From assembly GCF_045223415.1 (NCBI RefSeq), contig NZ_JBEQZJ010000032.1, forward strand, positions 1 to 46,343: a DNA stretch of 46,343 nucleotides. Direction: 5' to 3'. The translations under genes were made by a program, and so were the position numbers. Source of the DNA: Hoskinsella mucinilytica. GTDB taxonomy: Bacteria > Bacillota_I > Bacilli_A > Erysipelotrichales > Erysipelotrichaceae. Under the pieces are notes generated by a model, which searched no databases, was not told where the DNA came from, and saw nothing but the letters and a program-made list of their open reading frames with translations. Shown one piece after another: positions 8,975 through 18,235 of the stretch (positions are counted from its first letter, which is position 1; each line of letters begins with the position of its first letter).

Positions 8975-9859
8975 TTATCTCAATAATTTTTGCAAGGTAT
9001 TCGCAAATTCTTCGATATAATAGTTTGTATATTTTTTTAACCAGAATGCACATATTGTTCGTCTAAGTGGTTGATCTCCACGATAAAGAGGAATACGTTT
9101 GATATTAGGAATGACAGGAGGTAACATACCAACATTTTCAAGAGGGAGGAATCCTCGATTCCCTAGCACCATCAATCGACCTTCTTCTAGATTTTCCGCA
9201 AACAGAAAATTGCCACCAAATCCAAGTGTGTTTTGATAATATGCAGACTCTTCCTTTTGCTGTTTCGGCGTTGTGATCAAGATACAAGGGGTTCGTTTAA
9301 GCTCATTCAGTGTCAAATGCTCTTTTCCACTTAAATGATTTTGAGTTGAGATTTCCACAAAGCTATCACATTCTAATAAAATCTTATTTTCATAATCATC
9401 AGAAAATGCCCTACGTTGATCACTGAGAATCATATCAACATCTTTAAAACGAAGCAAATGATAAAGCTCCTCATGTGTTCCTGCAACGATATCAATTGAA
9501 ATTTCAGGATACAACTTTGAAAATTGAGCAAGTGCTACATGTAATACCTGTCCACTATAATTTTTCAAATAACCAATACGTAAACGACTTTCATCATTCT
9601 GTTGGATCCGTATTGTTTCATGTTTGATTTCTTCTACTTCATCAAGAAGAACTTTACTTTGTCGGTAAAAGTATTCCCCTGCAGGTGTAAGCGAAAAATG
9701 CCTATGTTCTCTATGAAGCAACATAACACCAAGCTCTTTTTCCAATGCTTGTATTTGTTGAGAAATAGCTGATTGAGATATATAGCACTGCTCAGCTGCT
9801 TCCGTAAAGCTATTGCAGTCTACTACAGCTACAAAATAGATCATCTGTTGTAATAGCAC
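8975..9859 (-). CDS. LysR-family transcriptional regulator
   Basis: 294 residues starting at GTG 9859, chosen because GGAGGG lies 7 bases upstream. The winged HTH is residues 1-60 (FTEAAEQCYISQSAISQQIQ, then ALEKELGVMLLHRE). A periplasmic-binding-protein-like effector domain covers about 90-290. It is on the same strand as, and upstream of, the flavodoxin and SDR genes (156-base gap). That differs from the usual divergent LysR arrangement but still makes those genes its likely targets. It starts 31 bases after the GGDEF gene, so it may be partly co-transcribed with it. Confidence 0.92.
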   Translation of the reverse strand: MLLQQMIYFVAVVDCNSFTEAAEQCYISQSAISQQIQALEKELGVMLLHREHRHFSLTPAGEYFYRQSKVLLDEVEEIKHETIRIQQNDESRLRIGYLKNYSGQVLHVALAQFSKLYPEISIDIVAGTHEELYHLLRFKDVDMILSDQRRAFSDDYENKILLECDSFVEISTQNHLSGKEHLTLNELKRTPCILITTPKQQKEESAYYQNTLGFGGNFLFAENLEEGRLMVLGNRGFLPLENVGMLPPVIPNIKRIPLYRGDQPLRRTICAFWLKKYTNYYIEEFANTLQKLLR

Positions 9860-9890
9860 AAGTAATCCCTCCTCATCCTACTATAAGAAT

Positions 9891-11834
9891 TTAATGTCGA
9901 TATCTACTTGATGCCTTATGTGTCTGATAAAATCTTTCCTTATCTTCATACATTTTTTCATCAGCGAATAAGATAGTATCCTTTATAGACCAGCAAGTTT
10001 CGCTCCACTGCTCACCGATTGCAGCTTCACAGTCATTTTCATTTAGATCTTCTTTTAATTTCTTTATCGTGTTTTGTAATCCTACGTTATCTATACTTAA
10101 ACAAATAACAACAAACTCATCTCCGCCTACACGATAGAAATTTCCATCTTTTATGCTATTTCGAATGATTTGAGCACACTTTATCAATAAGGCATCTCCT
10201 GCATCATGCCCATAATGATCATTAACTTCTTTCAAACCATTCAAATCTATGAATATGACTCCAACTGGATCATCCTTATGAGCAAATTCATCGATATCTT
10301 GAATATAACGATTCCGATTATAAAAACCTGTAAGAGTATCTATATAGCTTAACTCATAAAGCGCTTTTTCATCCTCATTTCTACGAATTGCTAACATAAT
10401 AAAGTAACTGAGCGTACGTAAAAATTTCTTGGCATTCGCAAATTCTTCAAGTTTTAAATCATCTAATCCTATCATACCACCAAAATTTTCATACTGTTCA
10501 AACGGTGTTAATATCAATCGATTAATTTTTTGACTTGTAAGTAATTCATATTCTGCTTGCCTATCACCTTTTAACTCTTCTACATCTTTTATGACAATAT
10601 TTAATTGTTCATCATATAATTGAAACCACCATTTATAATCTTTTCTTGGTAGATGTTGTAGATTCTCAATTTGAGGAACAACACCTTTATTACACCATTC
10701 AGCTATATTTGACATCTCATCATTTTCCATATAGAAAACATAAGCACGTTCGGCTTCAAATAATTCGCCTATTAATTTCAATATATGATTCATTGCGTCA
10801 ACCGTTTGATGATTCTGATATAATTCACGAATACATTGCACTAGAATATTATCTCTTTTGATACGGTTTTCTAATTCATTTTTCTTTACTAAATTTTCTG
10901 TGATATCAAAAGCAATTTCCATTCGTACGATACGTTTTTCCCAATCAACCAAACGATCTTTTAATAAGTAGTGCCTATTTACAACTGTATTTGTATGTTC
11001 CCATGTATAAGTTTCATCAAATGATAATTTTGCGTTAGAACAAAACTCACATGGTTTATCAAGACCATGAATCATTTTATAACATTTCTGCCCTTTATAA
11101 TGATCAATATGAAACAACTTCTTACCAGCATCATTGATAAACAGTAGCTCATAAGTATTCACATCAGCGATATACATCAATTCGGTCATTTCATTGATAG
11201 GCACAAGTAATTGTTGAGTTTGTTTTGCTAATTCTTCGCTTCTTTTTCTATTACTTTCTTCAATTTCAACTATCTTTTTCTTCCGTTTTTGCTGACTATA
11301 AATAAATATCGATGATAACACCACTACAAATATAAATGCCAAAACAACAACGATCATAAGTTCTCTTGAATGTTTAACAGCATTCTCTGTATATATCTCT
11401 GCAATGTGTACTGCTTCGTTTGCGAGTACGAAATATTGTTCACTTAATTCATATAAACGATCACTATTTCCACCATTGCGAAACTTTGTGATTTCATCTT
11501 TTAATCCTTGCCAATCAATCTCCATTTCTTTTAAAATCGATTGATATTCATCTTGCTTGATAGGAATGATATTTTTATCTTTATCTCCATGAATCAACCC
11601 CGATAAAATATCATCTAAATCCGTTATTAATGTATCATCAGAATCATACATCAACTCCTGCTTTATCAATCGCTGAGTTCCTCCTCGTATGATCCCGGTA
11701 TAATTGATGACTCGAGCATTACCCTGGAGGTCAGCATTAGAGTTCATAAATAAAACACCTATAAAAATCATCGCTGAACTTAAGAGTATCGCTATGAAAC
11801 AGACCATTTTATTCATTGAAATTATTTTTTTCAT
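9891..11834 (-). CDS. Membrane diguanylate cyclase (sensor-PAS-GAF-GGDEF)
   Basis: 647 residues from ATG 11834; AGGGGG is 6 bases upstream, versus 3 for ATG 11837. Membrane segment 1 (~10-30). An extracytoplasmic region of about 130 residues with the PilJ-like start INYTGIIRGGTQRLIKQEL. Membrane segment 2 (~158-180). A PAS domain (~215-315) carrying KCYKMIHGLDKPCEFC. A GAF domain (~325-475). A GGDEF domain (~490-640) with DTLTGFYNR, DLNGLKEVND and an intact GGDEF in RVGGDEFVV. It should make cyclic-di-GMP in response to an outside signal. No RxxD inhibitory site is obvious just before GGDEF. Confidence 0.9.
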   Translation of the reverse strand: MKKIISMNKMVCFIAILLSSAMIFIGVLFMNSNADLQGNARVINYTGIIRGGTQRLIKQELMYDSDDTLITDLDDILSGLIHGDKDKNIIPIKQDEYQSILKEMEIDWQGLKDEITKFRNGGNSDRLYELSEQYFVLANEAVHIAEIYTENAVKHSRELMIVVVLAFIFVVVLSSIFIYSQQKRKKKIVEIEESNRKRSEELAKQTQQLLVPINEMTELMYIADVNTYELLFINDAGKKLFHIDHYKGQKCYKMIHGLDKPCEFCSNAKLSFDETYTWEHTNTVVNRHYLLKDRLVDWEKRIVRMEIAFDITENLVKKNELENRIKRDNILVQCIRELYQNHQTVDAMNHILKLIGELFEAERAYVFYMENDEMSNIAEWCNKGVVPQIENLQHLPRKDYKWWFQLYDEQLNIVIKDVEELKGDRQAEYELLTSQKINRLILTPFEQYENFGGMIGLDDLKLEEFANAKKFLRTLSYFIMLAIRRNEDEKALYELSYIDTLTGFYNRNRYIQDIDEFAHKDDPVGVIFIDLNGLKEVNDHYGHDAGDALLIKCAQIIRNSIKDGNFYRVGGDEFVVICLSIDNVGLQNTIKKLKEDLNENDCEAAIGEQWSETCWSIKDTILFADEKMYEDKERFYQTHKASSRYRH

Positions 11835-11837
11835 CAT

Positions 11838-12404
11838 GATCCCCCTGACTGTTTGATCTTATATTTATCATTTTATCATATTATGCATTTATTGTAATTG
11901 TTTTTGATTTTAATACTTGATTTTATAGAATGATTCCATCAAATAGAGAAAAACATCTTAAGTTTTACTCATAACCTATCTTATTTATTTCGTATTTTCC
12001 TTTCAATCTTCACAGAAATTATCATAATCTTTATTCTGGTTATTAACGAGATGATTGACTATTTGAGAATTTCATTGATTAAATAAACAAAAAAAGTGTT
12101 ATTTATAATCATAGAAAACTTGAAACCTCATATTTTCTTTATTTTACTATTGATTGATGTATAACCTAAATAAAAGTAATACATGACTTTAATATCTTAT
12201 ACTCTAGTATCCATTTTATGTTATTGTATATTCAAATTCTTTTTTTGTATTTGAATCACATAAAAGAAACTGCCTTTTCAGACAGCATATCGACATTATT
12301 ATAAGTTTTCGTATCTTTCTTAACACATTACTGATCCAAATATCATATGTGAATCATCTAGCATTAAAATTATATTCTAATTTATTTGTATGAAAGATAT
12401 ACTT
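11838..12404. other. AT-rich intergenic region, no gene seen
   Basis: 567 bases, very AT-rich, with stops in all frames. It separates the minus-strand GGDEF gene from the acetyltransferase and must hold the GGDEF promoter. The only structure I can point to is the hairpin at 12261-12285. Confidence 0.6.
12261..12285 (-). terminator. Possible terminator after the hexapeptide acetyltransferase
   Basis: On the minus strand CTGTC-TGAAAA-GGCAG (one G-T pair) is followed by TTTCTTTT. It lies 120 bases past the stop codon, and the stem is only 5 bp. Confidence 0.45.
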
Positions 12405-12959
12405 CTACTCAAACATATTATGAATGACGTTGCATGGGTTACCTACTGATATAGTATTAGCTGGAATATCTTTTGTTACTACACTTCCTGCACCAATAAC
12501 GGCATGGTCTCCTATCGTGATTCCCGCCAATATAACAACACTACCACCGATCCAGACATCATTTCCTATTTGTACTGGCTTTCCATACTCTTTATTCTCT
12601 CTTCTTTCTACATAGTTTAATGAATGACAAGCTGTATATATTTGTGTATTAGGACCAATTAAGGTATGGTCTCCTATGATAATAGGACATACATCAAGAA
12701 AGACGCAGTTAAAATTTATCATTACATCTTTTCCAAGATGAATATTGTATCCATAATCACAATAAAATGGTGGTTTGATCCAAAAATTCCCTGATGTATT
12801 CATAAGCTTTTTTATTAGTCCGTTTCGCATATTTATCTCATGAAATGTCTTACTATTATATTTAGCAAGGATTCTGCTTGCTTTATCTCGATCTAAAACC
12901 AGTTGAGGAGACACAGGATTATATTCAAGACCTTTTATCATTTTCTCTTTCTCTGTCAT
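12405..12959 (-). CDS. Maltose/galactoside O-acetyltransferase-like hexapeptide protein
   Basis: 184 residues. The N-terminal Mac domain is MTEKEKMIKGLEYNPVSPQL... with RILAKYN. Left-handed beta-helix hexapeptide repeats follow (IHLGKDVMINFNCVF, IIIGDHTLIGPNTQIYTACH, VQIGNDVWIGGSVVILAGIT, AVIGAGSVVTKDIP). The His in YTACH is the family's catalytic base. It uses acetyl-CoA to acetylate sugars. Subtypes (Maa, LacA, NodL) cannot be separated by eye. It is the last gene before the terminator at 12261. Confidence 0.92.
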   Translation of the reverse strand: MTEKEKMIKGLEYNPVSPQLVLDRDKASRILAKYNSKTFHEINMRNGLIKKLMNTSGNFWIKPPFYCDYGYNIHLGKDVMINFNCVFLDVCPIIIGDHTLIGPNTQIYTACHSLNYVERRENKEYGKPVQIGNDVWIGGSVVILAGITIGDHAVIGAGSVVTKDIPANTISVGNPCNVIHNMFE

Positions 12960-13014
12960 AAATCAACCTTCCTTTTAGCATTTGAGATGAAAAATACCAA
13001 AACATATTTCATCA

Positions 13015-13138
13015 TCAGAAAACAAGATGATAAACAATTGGTACTAAAAAGACCATAATGATTCCCACTAGAACTACGACAATAACTTTTTTAAAATCTT
13101 TTTTTTTGCTGTTTTGTCATACTTTGATAGCTTTCCAT
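13015..13138 (-). pseudogene. Microprotein ORF split by a nine-A run (single membrane segment)
   Basis: ATG 13138 is preceded by AGGAG with a 6-base spacer, one of the best ribosome sites in the region. In frame it reads 15 codons and stops at 13091, just after a run of nine A (positions 13107-13099). With eight A the frame would continue for 40 codons to TGA at 13015: a basic/polar start MESYQSMTKQQKKDFKK, then one hydrophobic helix VIVVVLVGIIMVFLVPIV, then YHLVF. The coding pattern on both sides argues for a real gene that is either frameshifted or expressed by slippage. It lies 55 bases upstream of the acetyltransferase on the same strand. Confidence 0.5.
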
Positions 13139-13293
13139 AAATATCTCCTCTATTCATTTTAAATTCTGACCATATTCTGTTTCTTCTTGTGTTACTTTCT
13201 TAAACACATTATAACATGTCTTTCACAATGAAATAAAGAAAATCATCCATATTTAAAACTGTATCATATCTTACAATAAGTTTAATTTGCGGA

Positions 13294-13302
13294 TGCTATA
13301 AT
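13294..13302 (+). promoter_or_regulatory. Extended -10 promoter of the BspA-like gene
   Basis: TGCTATAAT is a perfect -10 box with the TGn extension, about 63 bases before the start codon. No good -35 box is visible. The rest of the intergenic region (12960-13364) holds only the split microprotein ORF. Confidence 0.6.
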
Positions 13303-13364
13303 ACAAAAAGGGATCATAACTATTTGTTGATTTATCCCACGATAAAAAAAGAAGGAGAAAAAGA

Positions 13365-14918
13365 ATGAAAAAGATGAAGAAAATATCAATCATGTTTATC
13401 GCTATGATGATGTTTGTTACGATGTCTATACAGAAAACATATGCATCTGATGTTACTTTTGAAATGGATGGTCTTACTTACAAGATCATTGATGAAATGA
13501 ATGTGAGTGTCGTAGACGCTGATAAAACAAAAACTTCCTACGATATACCTCAAACAATTGTATATCATGATGTATCGTATACCGTTGTAAGTTTAGGAAA
13601 TCGCTTGTTTTATGAAGATGAAAAAACGCCTGCTGCTTTAACTTCGATTACCCTTCCTGAGACGATTACAACGATTGATTCAGGAGCATTTCAAAACTGC
13701 CAAAAGTTAACTTCCATTAGAATTCCAAATAAAGTAAAAGTAATTGAAAGCAAAACATTTCAAGACTGTATCCGTTTAAATGATGTACAACTTCCCAATC
13801 AATTAACAAGTATCAAGGAAAACGCTTTTCAACATTGTGTTAGTTTGGATTCCTTAGATATTCCGGAAAGCGTTAAACAAATCGCAAATAACGTTTTTAT
13901 TGACTGTACAGGTCTTAAATCTATTGTGATTCCAAAAAATGTTGAGTATTTAGGTGCTTCAGCATTCTGGTACTGTGATAATTTGGAATCGATAACACTG
14001 CCAAATAAGATTACAAAGATTGAAAATAATGTAGTTAAATATACTTCAAGTCTTTCAAAGATCATGGTGATAACTGATACAAAAGATGAAGTAGTGAATC
14101 CTCAACTTATAGCAGCACTAGACAACAAAACAAAAAAGCCTCAAATCTATCGTGGTGTAACAAGTATTGAAGCAAAACAAACTACAATTGATGCAAAACG
14201 TAATCAAACATTAGACCTAGATTCTTACTTTGATAAAACATTAGAAGTGTATGATGAAAATCTTCAATTATCATCAACAATGAGCATCCCTTTAGAATAT
14301 CAAAATGTTGAATATCAATTGATAGGGCCTCATTCAGATAAAACACAGATATCCGGAAATCAAATAAACATAGGCGATGATGAAGCAACTTTCATTCAAA
14401 TTCAAGCAAATTTAAATAGTCATAGTGACATTTTAACAGTGAATGTTCCTACTATTAAAATAACCGGTATTGAGCTTATCGAAAAGCCGAAAAAAACATC
14501 TTATATAGAAGGTGAACACTTTAATCCTGATGGGTTAATAGTAAAGATTCATTACAATGATGGAAGTTATCAGATCATTGCTTATGATCAAGATACAAAA
14601 ACAGACTTTTCTTTCTCTCAACAGATGCCTTTAAAACCGACAGATAATAAAATCATGATCAAATATGCGGGATATTCAATTGAATTAGATATTGAGGTTC
14701 AAACAAAAGACATCATTCATGTTGATACTGAAGAAGATAAAGAAACAAATCAAGCAGATTCAGAAAATAAACCGCAAAAAGAACCTGTTAATACAGATAC
14801 AATAAACAAAACTTTAGAAACCGGTGATCGAACCATGATCTTTGAATTTACACTTCTTATGATCGTCAGTGGAGCAATCATATTGATTATAATGAAAAAA
14901 CGAAGAATGGAAAATTAA
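13365..14918 (+). CDS. BspA-type leucine-rich-repeat surface protein, wall-anchored
   Basis: 517 residues with AAGGAG before the ATG. Signal peptide (MKKMKKISIMFIAMMMFVTM...YAS). About six BspA/LRR_5 repeats of 23 residues (residues ~85-230), each like LTSITLPETITTIDSGAFQNC. A linker follows, then a bacterial Ig-like Big_3 domain (~367-455, GIELIEKPKKTSYIEGEHF with VKIHYNDGSY). An acidic, Lys/Gln-rich spacer leads to the C-terminal LETGD, a hydrophobic helix (FEFTLLMIVSGAIILIIM) and KKRR. This is a sortase-type signal in which LPxTG is replaced by LETG. BspA repeats mediate adhesion to host matrix or other bacteria in known cases. It is the only plus-strand gene in the first 27 kb and has its own promoter and terminator. 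Confidence 0.9.
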   Translation: MKKMKKISIMFIAMMMFVTMSIQKTYASDVTFEMDGLTYKIIDEMNVSVVDADKTKTSYDIPQTIVYHDVSYTVVSLGNRLFYEDEKTPAALTSITLPETITTIDSGAFQNCQKLTSIRIPNKVKVIESKTFQDCIRLNDVQLPNQLTSIKENAFQHCVSLDSLDIPESVKQIANNVFIDCTGLKSIVIPKNVEYLGASAFWYCDNLESITLPNKITKIENNVVKYTSSLSKIMVITDTKDEVVNPQLIAALDNKTKKPQIYRGVTSIEAKQTTIDAKRNQTLDLDSYFDKTLEVYDENLQLSSTMSIPLEYQNVEYQLIGPHSDKTQISGNQINIGDDEATFIQIQANLNSHSDILTVNVPTIKITGIELIEKPKKTSYIEGEHFNPDGLIVKIHYNDGSYQIIAYDQDTKTDFSFSQQMPLKPTDNKIMIKYAGYSIELDIEVQTKDIIHVDTEEDKETNQADSENKPQKEPVNTDTINKTLETGDRTMIFEFTLLMIVSGAIILIIMKKRRMEN

Positions 14919-14944
14919 GAAGAATGCGTTTCTTCTTTTTTTTT
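14918..14944 (+). terminator. Intrinsic terminator of the BspA-like gene
   Basis: AGAAGAA (14918-14924), TGCGT loop, TTCTTCT (14930-14936), then a run of T. It starts at the last base of the stop codon. Confidence 0.8.
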
Positions 14945-14976
14945 CTGAGTCTATCTTACTGTATTCGAATGTTCAA

Positions 14977-15852
14977 CTAACGTATTGGGATATAAATATC
15001 CATTTCAGATTCAGGATGATGATATCCTAAAAATCGTTCATCTTGAAGTTCAAATGTTTCTCTTGTATCTATTTCTTCTTTTGTTGTAAGAAGCCACGTA
15101 CCCCATATGTAGTCAATAGTTTGATTGAGCGTTTCTAAACTTCCATGGTGAGTAAATACTGCATATTTTCCTCCTTGTATCACTTTTTGTACAAAAGGAG
15201 CAACGACATCTTGAAAAGAATGGACTTCAATACCAATCACTTCATAACATTTCATATCTTCATTTGCTAAAAAATGAATATCTTCCTGATAAGGCTCATA
15301 TACGCCAATCTTACGTTGATGAGAAGATAAATCAGGATATTGATTCAGAACCATTGAAAACTCTTCCCATAATTCTCTGATACTTTCTGGTTTTAATTCT
15401 GTTTCTTTTCGTAAGCCCATCACTTTGATTTCCGGTATTTCTATTATGCTGGGGTGTACAGTTACATGATTGAATAAATGATTCATAACATTATGATTTA
15501 AACATTCTTTACTAGAAACAAATGTATGAACACGATTTTTACGATAGTTTATAGGACTTATCTTATATGCCATTTTAAAAGCACGACTAAATGCTTCAGC
15601 AGATTCAAAATTATGTTTCATTGCGATATCAATGATTTTATCATCTGAATAAAGAAGTTGAAAAGCAGCATTTGCTAATCGACGCTTTTTAATATAATTT
15701 CCAACACTTTCACCTAAAATGGCATTGAATTGTCTATTCAAATGAAAGTAGGAATAACCTGCATAATGTGCTACATCCTCTACCTTTATATCTTCTTGTA
15801 AATGGCTTTCTATATAAAGAATAGCCTGTTCTAATGCTTTTTGATAATTCAT
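14977..15852 (-). CDS. AraC-family regulator with GyrI-like effector domain
   Basis: 291 residues from ATG 15852 (AGAGG upstream). The frame also opens at TTG 15885 inside the upstream gene. The AraC double HTH is at residues 1-105 (MNYQKALEQAILYIESHLQE, VEDVAHYAGYSYFHLNRQF, IIDIAMKHNFESAEAFSRAF, ISPINYRK). A C-terminal GyrI/AraE-type effector domain covers ~135-290 (IKVMGLRKETEL ... DIYIPIR). This is the Rob/SoxS-like design in which small molecules bind the C-terminal domain. It lies directly after the C45-type hydrolase gene with 17 bases between stop and ATG, so the two form one transcription unit. Confidence 0.9.
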   Translation of the reverse strand: MNYQKALEQAILYIESHLQEDIKVEDVAHYAGYSYFHLNRQFNAILGESVGNYIKKRRLANAAFQLLYSDDKIIDIAMKHNFESAEAFSRAFKMAYKISPINYRKNRVHTFVSSKECLNHNVMNHLFNHVTVHPSIIEIPEIKVMGLRKETELKPESIRELWEEFSMVLNQYPDLSSHQRKIGVYEPYQEDIHFLANEDMKCYEVIGIEVHSFQDVVAPFVQKVIQGGKYAVFTHHGSLETLNQTIDYIWGTWLLTTKEEIDTRETFELQDERFLGYHHPESEMDIYIPIR

Positions 15853-15869
15853 TCTTCTTGGTTTCCTCT

Positions 15870-16982
15870 CTATCGTATCTGCCAATCTAATAAACCCTTC
15901 TCTACATCATCAAACATTATTTGAATATCGTAAACATCGGATAGGATTGGTTGAGAAATATCATATAGTTTCCATGTATTTTCTATTCTTCCTCCCCAAC
16001 AGATTTCTATAGTTCCATCAGCAGGAGATAGGATCATACTTTTTGTTGTACCAAAGCTTTGTGCATAATTATGAAAGCAAAGACCTTGTGGATATTTTGA
16101 TAATAACATCGTTTTTATTTCGGATCTTGTTATTGTTTGCTTATCTTTTAATTCATGCTCGATATACTGATATCGCCCTATACTGTGAGAAAATGCTTGT
16201 TTTTCCAAATGAAGAAATTCCAGTAATACGGTATGATTGGTAGCATGTAACATTTTTTCTTTATTATGTGAATCAATTTGACGATAAGCAATACGACCAT
16301 TCATGGTTTGTACAAGTGCTGCATGATCTGTTTTATCTAATAAAATCATATTCATATTAAATACGATCGGCATTTCTTTTAAATAAGATAACGCTTCTTT
16401 TACAGTTTTACAATTTTCTAAAAGTGCACGAACAACAACCCAATATTGCAATCCTAAGAATTGTGGCTTTTGCATATGAGGTAAATTAACGACCGGTAAT
16501 CCACAGGAACTTATCGTCACAGCAAGTCCGTGTTCATTAAAACCATCATCACGTCCAAATTGTAACATAGAAGTACCTATATGTGTATATTTCCCTTTTA
16601 CTTCCGTTCTCATTAGAGAAAAATCTTCAAGTTCATTTGAGAATTCATAATTACGAGCTAATATCGGCTTATTTTCATCTGTCTTACCAGAAAGAAGAGC
16701 GATATGGCTACAACATGGTTTATAACTGATCATTTGATAGAAAAATAAAGATTCTAAATTCATTTGTAATGCTTCAGCAAATCCTTGTATTTCTTGTGTA
16801 AGCCCAGGACACCAACGATCAAGTAATACATTGATTTCTTTAATTTGTTCTTTATCAACAGTTGTTTTAACGATATATTTGGCTTTTAAGCGCTCATCAT
16901 TCGCAACCATCTTTCCTAACAGATATCCGATTTCATAGTTGCTTCCACTTAAATTTAATACCCGAATCTGCTGTGTTAACAT
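15870..16982 (-). CDS. C45 (acyl-CoA:6-aminopenicillanate acyltransferase-like) Ntn hydrolase
   Basis: 370 residues; AGGAGGG lies 6 bases before ATG. GSNYEIGYLLGKMV at the N-terminus is a family signature. The centre holds KPCCSHIAL, where a Cys becomes the N-terminal nucleophile after self-cleavage, followed by ILARNYEFS with the family's Asn/Asp and by GFNEHGLAVTISS. Family members cut or transfer linear amides (penicillin acyl transfer, bile-salt and choloylglycine-like amides). The substrate is unknown. No signal peptide, so cytoplasmic. It pairs with a GyrI-type AraC regulator, suggesting that the regulator senses the substrate or product. Confidence 0.82.
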   Translation of the reverse strand: MLTQQIRVLNLSGSNYEIGYLLGKMVANDERLKAKYIVKTTVDKEQIKEINVLLDRWCPGLTQEIQGFAEALQMNLESLFFYQMISYKPCCSHIALLSGKTDENKPILARNYEFSNELEDFSLMRTEVKGKYTHIGTSMLQFGRDDGFNEHGLAVTISSCGLPVVNLPHMQKPQFLGLQYWVVVRALLENCKTVKEALSYLKEMPIVFNMNMILLDKTDHAALVQTMNGRIAYRQIDSHNKEKMLHATNHTVLLEFLHLEKQAFSHSIGRYQYIEHELKDKQTITRSEIKTMLLSKYPQGLCFHNYAQSFGTTKSMILSPADGTIEICWGGRIENTWKLYDISQPILSDVYDIQIMFDDVEKGLLDWQIR

Positions 16983-17093
16983 GATAAACCCTCCTAATCT
17001 TATATCCTTATCAAGGATATCTTAACATTCCTTAGAAAGATCTTCATGATATTTTCTGCTTTTCTATAGAATAAGACGTTGGTTGTTCGTATC

Positions 17094-17591
17094 TTATAAA
17101 GCATTTTTCAGACATTTAGTTTCCTCAATTTGCTTGATCCTTACTTTGACCATGTATTCCATAAAAGGTAGATCTTCCATCTGTGGATTATCAAATCTAA
17201 AGGTACAATTGCATACTGCATGAAATAATCTACCAAAGATCAGTTTAGACTTACCACCTTCACAAGCACCACAATAACAGCATTCATCTACCTTTTTCCA
17301 CCCCACTTGTTTCAGTGAATTGTTGACTGATTGATCCTTTAGATACATTGAACGGATATGCTCTGACCATACCGTCCAACGATTATGAGGTTCTTGTGGA
17401 TCTTGAATAGCAATAAAACAAACACACTCCTGATTATATTTCATTATAAAGTATATTTTATCTTTCCAATATCCTTCATCTCTTATAAATTCTAAGTTAT
17501 TTTCTCGTAGAAATTTCACAAACTCAATTGCGATCAGTTGATCCTTACCATCCAATTCTTCACTTATGAGTTCTTCCATGGTTTTTTGCAT
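17094..17591 (-). CDS. Uncharacterised cysteine-rich protein
   Basis: 165 residues from ATG 17591 (GGAGG 8 bases upstream; another ATG at 17606 has no site). I do not recognise the family. The N-terminal ~90 residues look like a compact alpha/beta domain (FVKFLRENNLEFIRDEGYWKD, YFIMKYNQECVCFIAI, WTVWSEHIR). The C-terminal part holds CCYCGACEGGK and later AVCNCTFRF, a cluster of six or so Cys that could bind zinc or be a redox site. No signal peptide or membrane segment. It stands alone between the PAP2 remnant and the C45 hydrolase. Confidence 0.7.
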   Translation of the reverse strand: MQKTMEELISEELDGKDQLIAIEFVKFLRENNLEFIRDEGYWKDKIYFIMKYNQECVCFIAIQDPQEPHNRWTVWSEHIRSMYLKDQSVNNSLKQVGWKKVDECCYCGACEGGKSKLIFGRLFHAVCNCTFRFDNPQMEDLPFMEYMVKVRIKQIEETKCLKNAL

Positions 17592-17713
17592 TTTATGATC
17601 CTCCATAAACTTGAGATTTTCTAATGACTACTGGTATCCAATGACTTTAACCATCTATTTAATCATTTTAACATCCTTTTCTATTCACATCAATTTGTAG
17701 GATCTATTTCATA

Positions 17714-17748
17714 AGAAAAAAAGCAGATGAGGTCCGTTCATTTGCTTC
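17714..17748 (-). terminator. Intrinsic terminator after the PAP2 remnant
   Basis: On the minus strand AAGCAAATGA pairs with TCATCTGCTT (one mismatch) around a 7-base loop, followed by seven T. It lies just downstream of the stop codon at 17756. Confidence 0.7.
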
Positions 17749-17755
17749 TTTATTA

Positions 17756-18232
17756 CTAAACTTTATAAAGGAATAAACGACAAGCAACAAGCTCGATGAG
17801 AAATGTCACTGTAAAGCCAATGGTGATATCGCTTAAAAAATGAGCCCCCATAAAGATACGAGAGATACCAATACCAAAAGCGAATATGACACCTATCCAA
17901 AACAGCATAGTTTCTTTTCCTCTTCCTTTTTCATTTAACATCGGTAATACACTGATCAATAGCATACAAGTAGCACATCCAGTATGATCTCAAGGAAAAG
18001 ATTTGAATTCTTCTGATGTTATTCCCATTGCCATTAATGTTCCGCCAATGGACATCACAATGGTTGCTGGATATTGTCCATAGGCTGCACATAATTGACC
18101 CAATAAAAATTCACCATGATATACAGTACTGGATAATTGAAAATCGAAACAAGAACCAAACAATAAACAAATACATAAGATCCCCAATACAATGAATACA
18201 TTGCGCTTCGTAAAACCTGTTTTCTTTATCAT
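17756..18232 (-). pseudogene. PAP2-family phosphatase remnant (nonsense codon and internal deletion)
   Basis: One open frame of 159 codons is cut by a TGA after 80 codons. The first part (MIKKTGFTKRNVFIVLGILC..., ending EEFKSFP) carries two membrane-like segments. After the TGA the same frame reads DHTGCATCMLLISVLPML and SRIFMGAHFLSDITIG. The family motif EFKSFPSGHT thus reads EFKSFP-stop-DHT, with the Ser and Gly of the catalytic PSGH lost. SRxxxxxHxxxD, the third phosphatase motif, is intact. The first motif (KxxxxxxRP) and the membrane segments that normally precede PSGH are missing, which implies an internal in-frame deletion. Intact relatives dephosphorylate lipid phosphates. Confidence 0.8.
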
Positions 18233-18235
18233 AAC

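Noticed and set aside
17984..17992. TGA in the PAP2 frame as a recoded (Trp or selenocysteine) codon
   Set aside because: The Gly of PSGH is also changed and the first motif is missing; other genes here use normal stop codons, so decay is simpler.
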